A stretch of 64,000 bases of DNA, from positions 18,576-82,575 of the forward strand of contig JBJOKE010000040.1 in assembly GCA_046046245.1 (NCBI GenBank). The letters are read 5' to 3'. Below the pieces are notes generated by a model that had not been told where the DNA came from, made no database searches, and saw only the letters and a list, made by a program, of their open reading frames with translations. This document shows, piece by piece, positions 17,582 to 26,081 of this stretch. This stretch comes from UBA4615 sp046046245 (lineage in GTDB: Bacteria; Pseudomonadota; Gammaproteobacteria; Burkholderiales; Burkholderiaceae_E). The position numbers and the translations under genes were made by a program. Position 1 is the first letter of the stretch, and every line of letters starts with the position of its first letter.

Positions 17582-18898
17582 TCACTTCGCCTCGGCGCGC
17601 AGCTCGGCGCTGCGCGCGTGTGCCTGCAGCCCCTCGCCGTGCGCGAGCTCGGAGGCGATCGCGCCGAGCGCGCGCGCGCCGCGCTGCGAGACCTCGATGA
17701 CCGACGAGCGCTTCTGGAAGTCGTAGACGCCGAGCGGCGACGAGAAGCGCGCGGTGCGCATCGTCGGCAGCACGTGGTTCGGGCCGGCGCAGTAGTCGCC
17801 GAGCGACTCGCTGGTCCAGGGGCCGAGGAACATCGCGCCGGCGTGGCGGATGCGGTCGGCCCAGCGCTGCGGCTCGGCGGTGGAGATCTCGAGGTGCTCG
17901 GGCGCGATGCGGTTCGCGATCTCGCAGGCCTCTTCGAGCGAGCGGACCTTCACCAGCGCGCCGCGGCCGGCGAGCGATGCGGCGATCACGTCGCGACGCG
18001 GCATCGCGGGCAGCAGCCGGCGGACCGACGCATGGACCGCGTCGAGGAAGGCCGCGTCCGGGCACAGCAGGATCGCCTGCGCGAGCTCGTCGTGCTCGGC
18101 CTGCGAGAACAGGTCCATCGCGATCCAGTCGGGATCCGTGCCGCCGTCGCAGATCACCAGGATCTCGGACGGACCGGCGATCATGTCGATGCCGACCGTG
18201 CCGAAGACGCGACGCTTGGCCTCGGCGACGTAGGCATTGCCGGGGCCGACGATCTTGTCGACCGCGGGGATCGTCGCGGTGCCGTAGGCGAGCGCGCCGA
18301 CGGCCTGCGCGCCGCCGATGGTGAACACGCGGTCGACGCCGGCGATCGCGGCGGCGGCGAGCACCAGCGGGTTGCGGGTGCCGCCCGGCGTGGGCGTCAC
18401 CATCACCAGCTCGGGCACGCCCGCGACCTTCGCGGGAATCGCGTTCATCAGCACCGAGGACGGATAGGCGGCCTTGCCGCCGGGCACATAGAGGCCGACG
18501 CGGTCGAGCGGCGTGATCTTCTGGCCCAGCCGCGTGCCCTCGGCGTCGACGTAGGACCACGACGGCTGCTTCTGGTGCTCGTGGTAGGCGCGCACCCGCT
18601 CGGCCGCGGCCTGCAGCGCGTCGCGACGCGCGGCGGGCAGCCCCGCGAGCGCGGCCTCGAGCTCGGCACGCGGCAGCTCGAGCGCACGGGCGTCGGTGAC
18701 CTCGACGCGGTCGAAGCGCCGGGTGCAGTCCAGCACCGCCGCATCGCCGCGGGCGCGGACGTCGCGCAGGATCTCGGTGGCCGCACGCTCGATCTCGGCG
18801 TCCTGGTCGGCCTCCCAGGCGAGCAGCGCCGAGAGCGTCGCGTCGAAGCCCGGCTCGGACGAATCGAGCCGCTGGATGTCGGGTTGCGGCGCATTCAT
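17582..18898 (-). CDS. hisD: Histidinol dehydrogenase
   Basis: HisD is a zinc enzyme that oxidises histidinol to histidine in two NAD-dependent steps. The 438-aa protein has the family signature region around IVGPGNAYVAEAKR. The FSQAEHDELAQA segment carries zinc and catalytic residues, and WTSESLGDYCAGPNHVLPT is near residues 365-383. The ATG at 18898 overlaps the hisG stop by four bases. Confidence 0.98.
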   Translation of the reverse strand: MNAPQPDIQRLDSSEPGFDATLSALLAWEADQDAEIERAATEILRDVRARGDAAVLDCTRRFDRVEVTDARALELPRAELEAALAGLPAARRDALQAAAERVRAYHEHQKQPSWSYVDAEGTRLGQKITPLDRVGLYVPGGKAAYPSSVLMNAIPAKVAGVPELVMVTPTPGGTRNPLVLAAAAIAGVDRVFTIGGAQAVGALAYGTATIPAVDKIVGPGNAYVAEAKRRVFGTVGIDMIAGPSEILVICDGGTDPDWIAMDLFSQAEHDELAQAILLCPDAAFLDAVHASVRRLLPAMPRRDVIAASLAGRGALVKVRSLEEACEIANRIAPEHLEISTAEPQRWADRIRHAGAMFLGPWTSESLGDYCAGPNHVLPTMRTARFSSPLGVYDFQKRSSVIEVSQRGARALGAIASELAHGEGLQAHARSAELRAEAK

Positions 18899-19545
18899 CG
18901 CAGGGCCTCCGCGCCGACCGCGCGCGCGAGCCTGTCGAGCAGCGGCGCGAGCTCGGCATGACGCATCTTCAGCGAGGCCTGGTTGACGACGAGGCGCGAC
19001 GAGATCCGCATGATCTCCTCGACCTCGACGAGGTCGTTGGCCTTCAGCGTCGAGCCGGTGGAGACGAGGTCGACGATCGCGTCGGCCAGACCCACCAGCG
19101 GCGCGAGCTCCATCGAGCCGTACAGCTTGATCGGGTCGACGTGCACGCCCTTGCCCGCGAAGTGCTCGCGCGCCACGCTCACGTACTTGGTCGCCACCCG
19201 CAGCCGCTGGCCACGCCGCACCGCGGCCGCGTAGTCGAAGCCGCGCTTCGTCGCGACGCACATCCGGCAGCGGCCGATGCCGAGGTCGATCGGCTGGTAG
19301 AGGCCGTCGCCGCCGTGCTCGAGCAGCACGTCCTTGCCGGCGACGCCGAGGTCGGCCGCGCCGTACTGCACGTAGGTCGGCACGTCGGACGCGCGGACGA
19401 TGATGAGGCGAAGGCCGGGGTCGGCGGTGGGCAGGATCAGCCTGCGCGAGTCGAGCACCGCCGGATCGACGTCGATACCCACCGCCTTCAGCAGCGGCAG
19501 CGTGTCGTCGAGGATCCTGCCCTTGGAGAGCGCGAGCGTGATCAT
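18895..19545 (-). CDS. hisG: ATP phosphoribosyltransferase, short form
   Basis: HisG commits ATP and PRPP to histidine synthesis. This copy is the 216-aa short form with the catalytic domains only (ITLALSKGRI at the start; ADAIVDLVSTGSTLKAND near 154-171). It lacks the C-terminal histidine-binding regulatory domain. Short HisG works in complex with HisZ, a tRNA-synthetase-like subunit, and no hisZ is in this window. Its ATG overlaps the murA stop (ATGA). Confidence 0.97.
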   Translation of the reverse strand: MITLALSKGRILDDTLPLLKAVGIDVDPAVLDSRRLILPTADPGLRLIIVRASDVPTYVQYGAADLGVAGKDVLLEHGGDGLYQPIDLGIGRCRMCVATKRGFDYAAAVRRGQRLRVATKYVSVAREHFAGKGVHVDPIKLYGSMELAPLVGLADAIVDLVSTGSTLKANDLVEVEEIMRISSRLVVNQASLKMRHAELAPLLDRLARAVGAEALR

Positions 19546-20813
19546 GCGTCGACCACCGTGCGCACGCGCTCGATGCTCGCGCCGACCGCCGCGAGCTTGC
19601 GCTCCATCCGGTCGTAGCCGCGGTCGAGGTGGTAGATGCGGTCGACCAGGGTGTCGCCGTCCGCGACCAGCCCGGCGATGACGAGACCGGCCGATGCGCG
19701 CAGGTCGGTCGCCATCACGATCGCACCCGACAGCCCGCGCTTGCCGCGGACCACCGCGGTGTTGCCCTCGGTGTCGATCTCAGCGCCCAGCCGCCGCAGC
19801 TCCTGCACGTGCATGAACCGGTTCTCGAAGATCGTCTCGGTGATCAGGCCGGTGCCCTCGGCCACGCAGTTCACCGCCATCATCTGCGCCTGCATGTCGG
19901 TGGCGTAGGCCGGGTACGGCGCGGTCCGCACGTTGACCGCCTTCGGCCGGCCGCTCATCGAGCCGCGGACCCAGTCGGGGCCGGTCTCGATCCGCAGGCC
20001 TGTCTCGCGCAGCTTGTCGAGGGTCGCGTCGAGCGTGTCGGGTTCGCAGTGCGTGAGGGTCAGCTCGCCGCCGGCCGCGGCCACCGCGCACAGGAAGGTG
20101 CCGGTCTCGATCCGGTCTGCCATCACGCGGTGCGAGCCGGGGCGCAGCGCCTCGACGCCCTCGACGACGATGCGGTCGGTGCCCGCGCCGCGGATCCTCG
20201 CGCCGAGCGCGATCAGCGCGTTCGCGAGGTCGACCACCTCGGGCTCGCGCGCGGCGTTCTCGATCACCGTCTCGCCGTCGGCGAGCACCGCGGCCATCAT
20301 CAGGTTCTCGGTGCCGGTGACCGTCACCATGTCGGTGACGATCCGCGTGCCGCGCAGCCGCGAGGCCTTCGCGACCACGTAGCCGTGCTCGATCTCGATG
20401 TGGGCGCCCAGCGCCTGCAGCCCCTTGATGTGCTGGTCGACCGGCCGCTGGCCGATCGCGCAGCCGCCGGGCAGCGACACGCGGGCCTCGCCGAAGCGCG
20501 CGACCAGCGGCCCGAGCACGAGGATCGACGCGCGCATCGTCTTCACGAGGTCGTAGGCGGCCTCGGTGTTCGTGACCTGCGAGGCGTCGAGCGTCACGGT
20601 GCCGGCGGCGGCGTCGCGCGCGGTCTTCACGCCCATCCGCTCGAGCAGCTTCAGCGTGGTGCCCACGTCCTGCAGCGTCGGCACGTTCGAGAGCTCGAGC
20701 GTGCCCGGCACCAGCAGCCCGGCGCACAGGATCGGCAGCGCGGCGTTCTTCGCGCCCGAGATGCGCACCTCGCCCTGCAGCCGGCGGCCGCCGTGGATCA
20801 GCAGCTTGTCCAT
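19542..20813 (-). CDS. murA: UDP-N-acetylglucosamine 1-carboxyvinyltransferase
   Basis: MurA transfers enolpyruvate from PEP to UDP-GlcNAc, the first committed step of peptidoglycan synthesis. In the 423-aa protein, the catalytic Lys22-Asn23 pair is in SGAKNAALP. The fosfomycin-target Cys118 is in GGCAIGQRPVDQH. Length and motifs are normal, so fosfomycin sensitivity at the target is expected. The gene sits between bolA and hisG. Confidence 0.98.
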   Translation of the reverse strand: MDKLLIHGGRRLQGEVRISGAKNAALPILCAGLLVPGTLELSNVPTLQDVGTTLKLLERMGVKTARDAAAGTVTLDASQVTNTEAAYDLVKTMRASILVLGPLVARFGEARVSLPGGCAIGQRPVDQHIKGLQALGAHIEIEHGYVVAKASRLRGTRIVTDMVTVTGTENLMMAAVLADGETVIENAAREPEVVDLANALIALGARIRGAGTDRIVVEGVEALRPGSHRVMADRIETGTFLCAVAAAGGELTLTHCEPDTLDATLDKLRETGLRIETGPDWVRGSMSGRPKAVNVRTAPYPAYATDMQAQMMAVNCVAEGTGLITETIFENRFMHVQELRRLGAEIDTEGNTAVVRGKRGLSGAIVMATDLRASAGLVIAGLVADGDTLVDRIYHLDRGYDRMERKLAAVGASIERVRTVVDA

Positions 20814-20835
20814 CGGGGGTTCCTCCGGCCGGCCG

Positions 20836-21081
20836 TCAGCGGCCCTGCTTCGCCGCCCATTCCTCGGGCGTGAGCGTGTTCATCGACAGCGCGTGGATCT
20901 CCTCGCGCATCCGGTCGCCGAGCACCGCGTAGACCATCTGGTGCCGCTGCACCGGGCGCTTACCGGCGAACTGCGCGGACACGATGGTCGCCTCGAAGTG
21001 CCGGCCGTCGCCGTCGACGTGCAGGTGCTCGCAGGGCAGGCCCTCGGCGATGTACCGGTGGATGGCGTCGGGAGTGGTCAT
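20836..21081 (-). CDS. BolA-family protein (IbaG-like)
   Basis: An 81-aa class of BolA protein, thought to work with monothiol glutaredoxins in iron-sulfur handling. The sequence ends with the family helix region RHQMVYAVLGDRMREEIHALSMNTLTPEEW. The single Cys (PCEHLHV) and conserved His are in place. The gene directly before murA matches the IbaG (YrbA) setting. Confidence 0.93.
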   Translation of the reverse strand: MTTPDAIHRYIAEGLPCEHLHVDGDGRHFEATIVSAQFAGKRPVQRHQMVYAVLGDRMREEIHALSMNTLTPEEWAAKQGR

Positions 21082-21137
21082 GGTGTCTGCGCGGACGAAG
21101 GGCGCGCGGACGGCGGCGCCCGCGCGGGGGTGGAGCG

Positions 21138-21893
21138 TCAGTGGCGGATCCGCCAGCCGGTCTGCAGCATCCGCAGCGCGACGCCGGCCGCGACAGCCAG
21201 CGTCGCGACGACGATCGCTAGGCTGACGACGGGCGGCACGTCGGACTGACCGAAGAAGCCGTAGCGGAAGCCGTCGACCATGTAGAAGAACGGGTTCAGG
21301 TGCGAGACGGTCTGCCAGAAGGGCGGCAGCGTGTGCACGGAATAGAAGACGCCGGCCAGGAAGGTGGCCGGCATGATCAGGAAGTTCTGGAACATCGCGA
21401 TCTGGTCGAACTTCTCCGCCCAGATCCCGCCGATCAGGCCCATTGTACCGAGAATCGCGCTGCCCAGGACCGCGAAGGCCAGCACCCACAGGGGGGCGGC
21501 GAAGGTGGGCGGCACGAAGAAGGCGGTCACCGCCAGCACCCCCAGGCCCACCATCAGCCCGCGCGCGACCGCCGCGAGCACGTAGGCGCCGAACAGTTCC
21601 AGCGGCGACAGCGGCGGCAGCAGCACGAACACCAGGTTGCCGGTGATCTTCGACTGGATCAGCGACGAGGACGCGTTGGCGAAGGCGTTCTGCAGCACCG
21701 ACATCATCACCAGGCCGGGGACGAGGAAGGCCACGTAGGGCACGCCCGGGAACGGCTGGACGTGCTCGGACAGCGCCTGCGAGAAGACCAGCAGGTAGAG
21801 CAGCGCGGTCAGCACCGGCGCGGCCACGGTCTGCACCGCGACCTTCCAGAAGCGGAGCATCTCCTTGTAGAGGAGGGTTCGGAAGCCGGTCAT
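21138..21893 (-). CDS. ABC-2 type exporter permease (NodJ/YadH-like)
   Basis: A 251-aa membrane protein with six hydrophobic segments. It begins GFRTLLYKEMLRFWKV and ends with a typical SHLNPFFYMVDGFRYGFFG segment, as in the YadH/NodJ group. It pairs with the ATPase upstream (four-base overlap) to form an exporter. The cargo is unknown; relatives are linked to lipo-oligosaccharide export. In this location it is a routine part of the betaproteobacterial mla-murA locus. Confidence 0.9.
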   Translation of the reverse strand: MTGFRTLLYKEMLRFWKVAVQTVAAPVLTALLYLLVFSQALSEHVQPFPGVPYVAFLVPGLVMMSVLQNAFANASSSLIQSKITGNLVFVLLPPLSPLELFGAYVLAAVARGLMVGLGVLAVTAFFVPPTFAAPLWVLAFAVLGSAILGTMGLIGGIWAEKFDQIAMFQNFLIMPATFLAGVFYSVHTLPPFWQTVSHLNPFFYMVDGFRYGFFGQSDVPPVVSLAIVVATLAVAAGVALRMLQTGWRIRH

Positions 21894-22828
21894 GCCGCCT
21901 TCTCCACCGGCCTGGCGCCACCGCCCTCTCCCGCCATGATCCTGACGAAGACATCCTCGAGATCGGTGTGCGCCAGCTCCATCTCGTCGACATGGCAGCC
22001 CGCCTCGCGCAGCCGCGCCAGGACCGGCTCGAGCGCCTGCCAGTCGTCGAGCTTCAGCCGGATGCGTCCATCGGGCAGCGGTTCGCCGGCGAGCAGCGGC
22101 CGCAACCCCTCGGGCAGCGGCGCGCGCGACAGCCGCAGCGTGACCGTCCCGCCGCCGAATCGGCCGAGCAGGTCGGCGGTCCGCTCGAGCGCCACCACCC
22201 GGCCCTGCTTGAGCATCGCGATCCGGCCGCAGAGCTCCTGCGCCTCCTCGAGATAATGCGTGGTCAGCACGATCGTGTGGCCGTCGCGGTTCAGGCGGCG
22301 CACGAACTTCCAGAGGGTCTGGCGCAGTTCGACGTCCACGCCGGCGGTCGGTTCGTCGAGCACGATCACCGGCGGGCGGTGGACCAGCGCCTGCGCGACC
22401 AGCACCCGGCGCTTCATCCCGCCCGACAGCGCACGCATGTTCGCGTCGGCCTTGGCGGTGAGGTCGAGGTTCGCGAGGATCTCGTCGATCCAGTCGTCGT
22501 TGCGGCGCAGCCCGTAGTAGCCCGAGGTGATCCGCAGCGTCTCGCGGACGGTGAAGAAGGGGTCGAAGACCAGCTCCTGCGGCACGACGCCGAGCGCGCG
22601 CCGCGCGCTGCGGTAGTCCGCGACCACGTCGTGTCCCATCACGCGGACCGAGCCCGAGCTCGGCCGGTTCAGCCCCGCGATGATCGCGATCAGCGAGGTC
22701 TTGCCGGCCCCGTTGGGCCCGAGCAGGCCGAAGAACTCGCCCTGCGCGATCTCCAGCGACACGCCGCGCAGCGCCTCGAAGGCGCCGTAGCGCTTGTGGA
22801 CTGAACGGACGTCGATGGCGGCGGTCAT
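21890..22828 (-). CDS. ABC exporter ATP-binding protein (NodI/YadG-like)
   Basis: A 312-aa ATPase. Walker A is GPNGAGKT at 37-44, the signature is LSGGMKRRVLVAQAL, Walker B is VIVLDEPTAGVD, and the H-loop is TTHYLEEA. The C-terminal ~80 residues form the extra domain found in DRA-type exporters. It drives the adjacent permease. The start at 22828 begins the conserved IDVRSVHKRYG; the 154 bases before it, up to mlaB, show no clear promoter. Confidence 0.92.
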   Translation of the reverse strand: MTAAIDVRSVHKRYGAFEALRGVSLEIAQGEFFGLLGPNGAGKTSLIAIIAGLNRPSSGSVRVMGHDVVADYRSARRALGVVPQELVFDPFFTVRETLRITSGYYGLRRNDDWIDEILANLDLTAKADANMRALSGGMKRRVLVAQALVHRPPVIVLDEPTAGVDVELRQTLWKFVRRLNRDGHTIVLTTHYLEEAQELCGRIAMLKQGRVVALERTADLLGRFGGGTVTLRLSRAPLPEGLRPLLAGEPLPDGRIRLKLDDWQALEPVLARLREAGCHVDEMELAHTDLEDVFVRIMAGEGGGARPVEKAA

Positions 22829-22982
22829 GGGCGGGTCGGGGGTCCGGCTGGGCGACAGGGCGGCGGCTCGGGGGCTGCGGGGACCCGGCTCCGCGGTCGA
22901 CACGGATCGAGTCGGGATCGCCCGCCCGCCGGGTGCGGTCGGGTTGCGCCCGGGGAGCCGGAACCGGTCCCGGCGTGGCCGC

Positions 22983-23243
22983 TCAGGCCGACGTCGGACC
23001 GAACAGCGCCTCCTCGACGCCGTAGAGGGACGCGAGTTTACGCAAGTTCGCCGGCGGGTTCCGGAACACGGCCCCGCTTCCGGCCTCGCGCCGCAGCGCG
23101 ACCAGGACCGCCACCGCCGCCGAGTCGAAGTGCGAGAGCGGTGCGAGGTCGAGCGTGCCACCGCCGGCGCGCAGCGCGGCACGCGCGGCCTCGAGCGCGG
23201 CGGGCGCGCTCGCGAGGCGCATCTCGGACGGGCAGGCGGCCAT
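22983..23243 (-). CDS. mlaB: STAS-domain protein MlaB
   Basis: An 86-aa STAS protein that binds MlaF and supports the MlaFEDB lipid transporter. The key loop HFDSAAVAVLVALRREAG has the conserved Asp-Ser of the family, and the tail PANLRKLASLYGVEEALF is typical. It follows mlaC by five bases, completing mlaFEDACB. Confidence 0.88.
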   Translation of the reverse strand: MAACPSEMRLASAPAALEAARAALRAGGGTLDLAPLSHFDSAAVAVLVALRREAGSGAVFRNPPANLRKLASLYGVEEALFGPTSA

Positions 23244-23248
23244 GCGGT

Positions 23249-23887
23249 TCAGGCCTTGCCGCCGCCCTGCGAGAAGGCCTTGTTCCGGTCGGCCAGGCTC
23301 TTGATCAGCCCGTCGATGCCCTTCGCGTTGATCTCCTGCGTGAACTGGTTCCGGTAGGTCTCGACCAGCCAGACGCCGAGCACGTTCAGGTCGTAGATCC
23401 TCCAGCTGCCGGAGCCGTTCTTCTCCATCCGGTAGTCGAGCTGGATCGGGTCGCCGCGGCTCTGGACGATCTCGCTGCGGACGATCACCTCGGTGTCGTC
23501 GGCGCCCGCACGCAGCGGCTTGACGCGGACCTGCTGGTCCTTGACCGCCGACAGCGCGCCCGCGTACGTGCGGATCAGCAGCGCCCGGAACTCGGCCATC
23601 AGCGCCTTCTGCTGCTCGGGCGTGGCCTGCCGCCAGTTGCGGCCGACCGCCAGCGCCGTCATCCGCTCGAAGTTCACGGTCGGCATGATCGTGTCGTCGA
23701 CGAACTGCGAGAGCTTGCGCAGGTCGCCCTCGCGCAGGTCCTTGTCCGCCCTGATGCGGTCGAGGATCTGCGTGCTGAGGGACTTGATCATCTCGTCCGG
23801 GGCGGCGGCGGCCTGGGCGAGCGCCGGCCCGGCCGGGGCCAGGGCAAGCAGCCAGGCGACGAGCGTGGCGAGCAGGAATCGGGTCAT
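23249..23887 (-). CDS. mlaC: Periplasmic phospholipid-binding protein MlaC
   Basis: MlaC shuttles phospholipids between outer-membrane MlaA and the inner-membrane MlaFEDB complex. The 212-aa protein has a signal peptide (residues 1-25, ending ALAQA). It also has the family core: PTVNFERMTALAVGRNWRQATPEQQKAL in the middle and YRMEKNGSGSWRIYDLNVLGVWLVETYR near the end. Confidence 0.95.
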   Translation of the reverse strand: MTRFLLATLVAWLLALAPAGPALAQAAAAPDEMIKSLSTQILDRIRADKDLREGDLRKLSQFVDDTIMPTVNFERMTALAVGRNWRQATPEQQKALMAEFRALLIRTYAGALSAVKDQQVRVKPLRAGADDTEVIVRSEIVQSRGDPIQLDYRMEKNGSGSWRIYDLNVLGVWLVETYRNQFTQEINAKGIDGLIKSLADRNKAFSQGGGKA

Positions 23888-23906
23888 GGTCGGTATCCGG
23901 GTCGGG

Positions 23907-24770
23907 TCATTCGTCGTCGTCCGGCGGGTTGCCGTCGAACACCAGGCTGCGGCGACGCTGCAGGTAGCTGTCGCGCACCAGCAGATAACGGTCGAGGGCG
24001 TCCTGCAGCAGACGATCGGCCGGCAGCAGATGGGCCCGCGTCTCGACGAACTGCAGGCCCGCCATGCTGTTGCGGAAGGGCACGTTGTCGAAACGGTTGA
24101 TCAGCGCGGTCCAGGCGTCGACGCCGAAGCCGATCCCGTCGCGGACGTTCGACGGACCGAAGAACGGCAGCACGAGATACGGCCCGGGCGGCACGCCCCA
24201 GACGCCCAGCGTCTGGCCGAAGTCCTCGCGATGCTTCTCCATGCCGACCTCCGAGGCGGGGTCGCCGAAACCGAGGAATCCGAAGGTCGTGTTGAAGACG
24301 AAGCGGCCCAGGTCGTTGAAGCCCGCGGCCGGCTTGCCCTGCAGGAAGTTGTTGAGCGCGATGTACGGATCGAGCAGGTTCGACAGGACGTTGCGCGCGA
24401 TCATCCGCACGACTTCCGGCGTCCAGCGGTCGTAGAAGCGCGCGACCGGGCGGAAGACCCAGCCGTCGACGGAGTCGTTGAAGCGCGCGACGCCCCGGTT
24501 GAACGGCTCGAACGGATCGACCGCCGCGCGCCGCGCCGGGCTGCTGCCCTCGTCGGGCTCGGCGTCGCCGCGGGTGGCGCTGCTGGCGCTGACCGCGCCG
24601 GCCGCCCCGATCGCGGCCGCCGCGGCATCGACCGCGGTGGCCGGCGGCGCGTCGACGGACAGCGACGCGCAGCCCTCGGCAGTCCAGGCGACCGCGGCGA
24701 CCAGCAGCGCGGCGAGCGCGCGACGGGCCGGCCGGATGGCGCCGGGTGCCGCGAGGGAGTCTGCGATCAC
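23907..24770 (-). CDS. mlaA: Outer-membrane lipoprotein MlaA (VacJ)
   Basis: MlaA forms an outer-membrane channel that removes phospholipids from the outer leaflet. The 287-aa precursor has an N-terminal signal with a candidate lipidated Cys in TAEGCAS, a poor lipobox. The family core starts DPFEPFNRGVARFNDSVDGW, followed by LNNFLQGKPAAGFNDLGRFVFNTTFGFLG. Start is a GTG overlapping the mlaD stop (GTGA). Confidence 0.94.
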   Translation of the reverse strand: MIADSLAAPGAIRPARRALAALLVAAVAWTAEGCASLSVDAPPATAVDAAAAAIGAAGAVSASSATRGDAEPDEGSSPARRAAVDPFEPFNRGVARFNDSVDGWVFRPVARFYDRWTPEVVRMIARNVLSNLLDPYIALNNFLQGKPAAGFNDLGRFVFNTTFGFLGFGDPASEVGMEKHREDFGQTLGVWGVPPGPYLVLPFFGPSNVRDGIGFGVDAWTALINRFDNVPFRNSMAGLQFVETRAHLLPADRLLQDALDRYLLVRDSYLQRRRSLVFDGNPPDDDE

Positions 24771-25240
24771 GGCTTCTTCTCTCCTTCGGCCGCCTTGCTG
24801 AACAGGAACTGCCCGATCAGGTTCTCGAGCACGATCGCGGACTGCGTCATCCTGATGGTGTCGCCGGCGGCGAGCATCTTGTCGTCGCCGCCCGGCTCCA
24901 GTCCTATGTACTGTTCGCCCAGCAGTCCTGACGTCAGGATCTTCGCGGAGCTGTCCTTCGGGAACCGGAACCGCTGGTCGAGCGACAGCGTGACCACCGC
25001 CTGGTAGGCCTGGTCGTCGAAGCCGATCGACACGACCCGTCCGACGACGACCCCGGCGCTCTTCACCGGCGCGCGGACCTTCAGCCCGCCGATGTTGTCG
25101 AACTTCGCCTTCGCCTCGTAGGACGACCCGGCCGTGAAGCTGCCGAGGTTGCCGGCCTTCAGCGCGAGGAACAGCAGCGCCGCCAGCCCGAGCAGCACGA
25201 AGCCGCCCACCATCGTGTCGATCGCGCGACGGGACTTCAT
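24767..25240 (-). CDS. mlaD: MCE-domain lipid transport protein MlaD
   Basis: MlaD is the substrate-binding MCE ring anchored on the inner-membrane complex. The 157-aa protein has one N-terminal membrane anchor (MVGGFVLLGLAALLFLALK). The MCE domain includes NIGGLKVRAPVKSAGVVVGRV and TSGLLGEQYIGLEPGG. It is followed 58 bases after mlaE. Confidence 0.95.
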   Translation of the reverse strand: MKSRRAIDTMVGGFVLLGLAALLFLALKAGNLGSFTAGSSYEAKAKFDNIGGLKVRAPVKSAGVVVGRVVSIGFDDQAYQAVVTLSLDQRFRFPKDSSAKILTSGLLGEQYIGLEPGGDDKMLAAGDTIRMTQSAIVLENLIGQFLFSKAAEGEKKP

Positions 25241-25298
25241 CGCCGCCCTCCCTGGTCCGGGCCCGGGCGGGCCGTGGTGTCGTGCATGAGGTGGTCCA

Positions 25299-26081
25299 TC
25301 AGGTCGTCCCGAACATCAGCGCGGTGAGGATGAAGTCGAAGCCCAGCACCGCGAGCGAGGACGCGACCACCGTCGTCGTCGTCGCGCGCGACACGCCCTC
25401 GGGCGTCGGCTGCGCCTCGTGCCCGACGTACAGCGCGGTGAACGCGCAGACGAAGCCGAACACCACGCTCTTGATCACGCCGTTGCCGAGGTCCTGGAAC
25501 ACCTCGACCCCGGCCTGCATCTGCGACCAGAATCCGCCCGGGTCGACGCCGATCAGCAGCACGCCCACGCCCCAGCCGCCGATCACGCCGACCGCCGAGA
25601 AGATCGCCGCGAGGATCGGCATCGCGATCACCGCCGCCGCGAAGCGCGGCGCGAGCACGCGGGCCATCGGATCGACCGCCATCATCTCCATCGCCGACAG
25701 CTGCTCGCCGGCCTTCATCAGGCCGATCTCCGCGGTGAGCGAGGTGCCCGCCCGACCGGCGAACAGCAGCGCCGAGACCACCGGACCGAGCTCGCGCAGC
25801 AGCGACAGCGCGACCATCAGTCCCAGTGCCTCGGCCGAGCCGTAGCGCTGGAGGATGTAGTAGCCCTGGAAGCCGAGCACGAAGCCGACGAACAGGCCCG
25901 AGACCGCGATGATCGACAGCGACCGGTTGCCGATGAAGTGCAGCTGGTCGATCACGAGCCGCGGACGCGCGAGCGCCTGCGGCGCGAGCCACAGCAGCCG
26001 CAGGAAGAAGCGCGCGCCGTGGCCGATGCCGGCGATCCGGTCGAGGACCCAGCCGCCGGTTCGGGCGAGGAGATCGGTCAT
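25299..26081 (-). CDS. mlaE: Lipid transport permease MlaE
   Basis: MlaE is the membrane permease of the MlaFEDB complex. The 260-aa protein has the N-terminal amphipathic region, then SLSIIAVSGLFVGFVLGFQGYY. The conserved loop AEIGLMKAGEQLSAMEMMAVDP is present. The ATG overlaps the mlaF stop by four bases. Confidence 0.95.
   Translation of the reverse strand: MTDLLARTGGWVLDRIAGIGHGARFFLRLLWLAPQALARPRLVIDQLHFIGNRSLSIIAVSGLFVGFVLGFQGYYILQRYGSAEALGLMVALSLLRELGPVVSALLFAGRAGTSLTAEIGLMKAGEQLSAMEMMAVDPMARVLAPRFAAAVIAMPILAAIFSAVGVIGGWGVGVLLIGVDPGGFWSQMQAGVEVFQDLGNGVIKSVVFGFVCAFTALYVGHEAQPTPEGVSRATTTTVVASSLAVLGFDFILTALMFGTT

Noticed and set aside
22829..22982. Possible terminator between mlaB and the ABC ATPase
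   Set aside because: Short GC-rich palindromes such as CCGGAACCGG are present, but none forms a long stem with a T-run.
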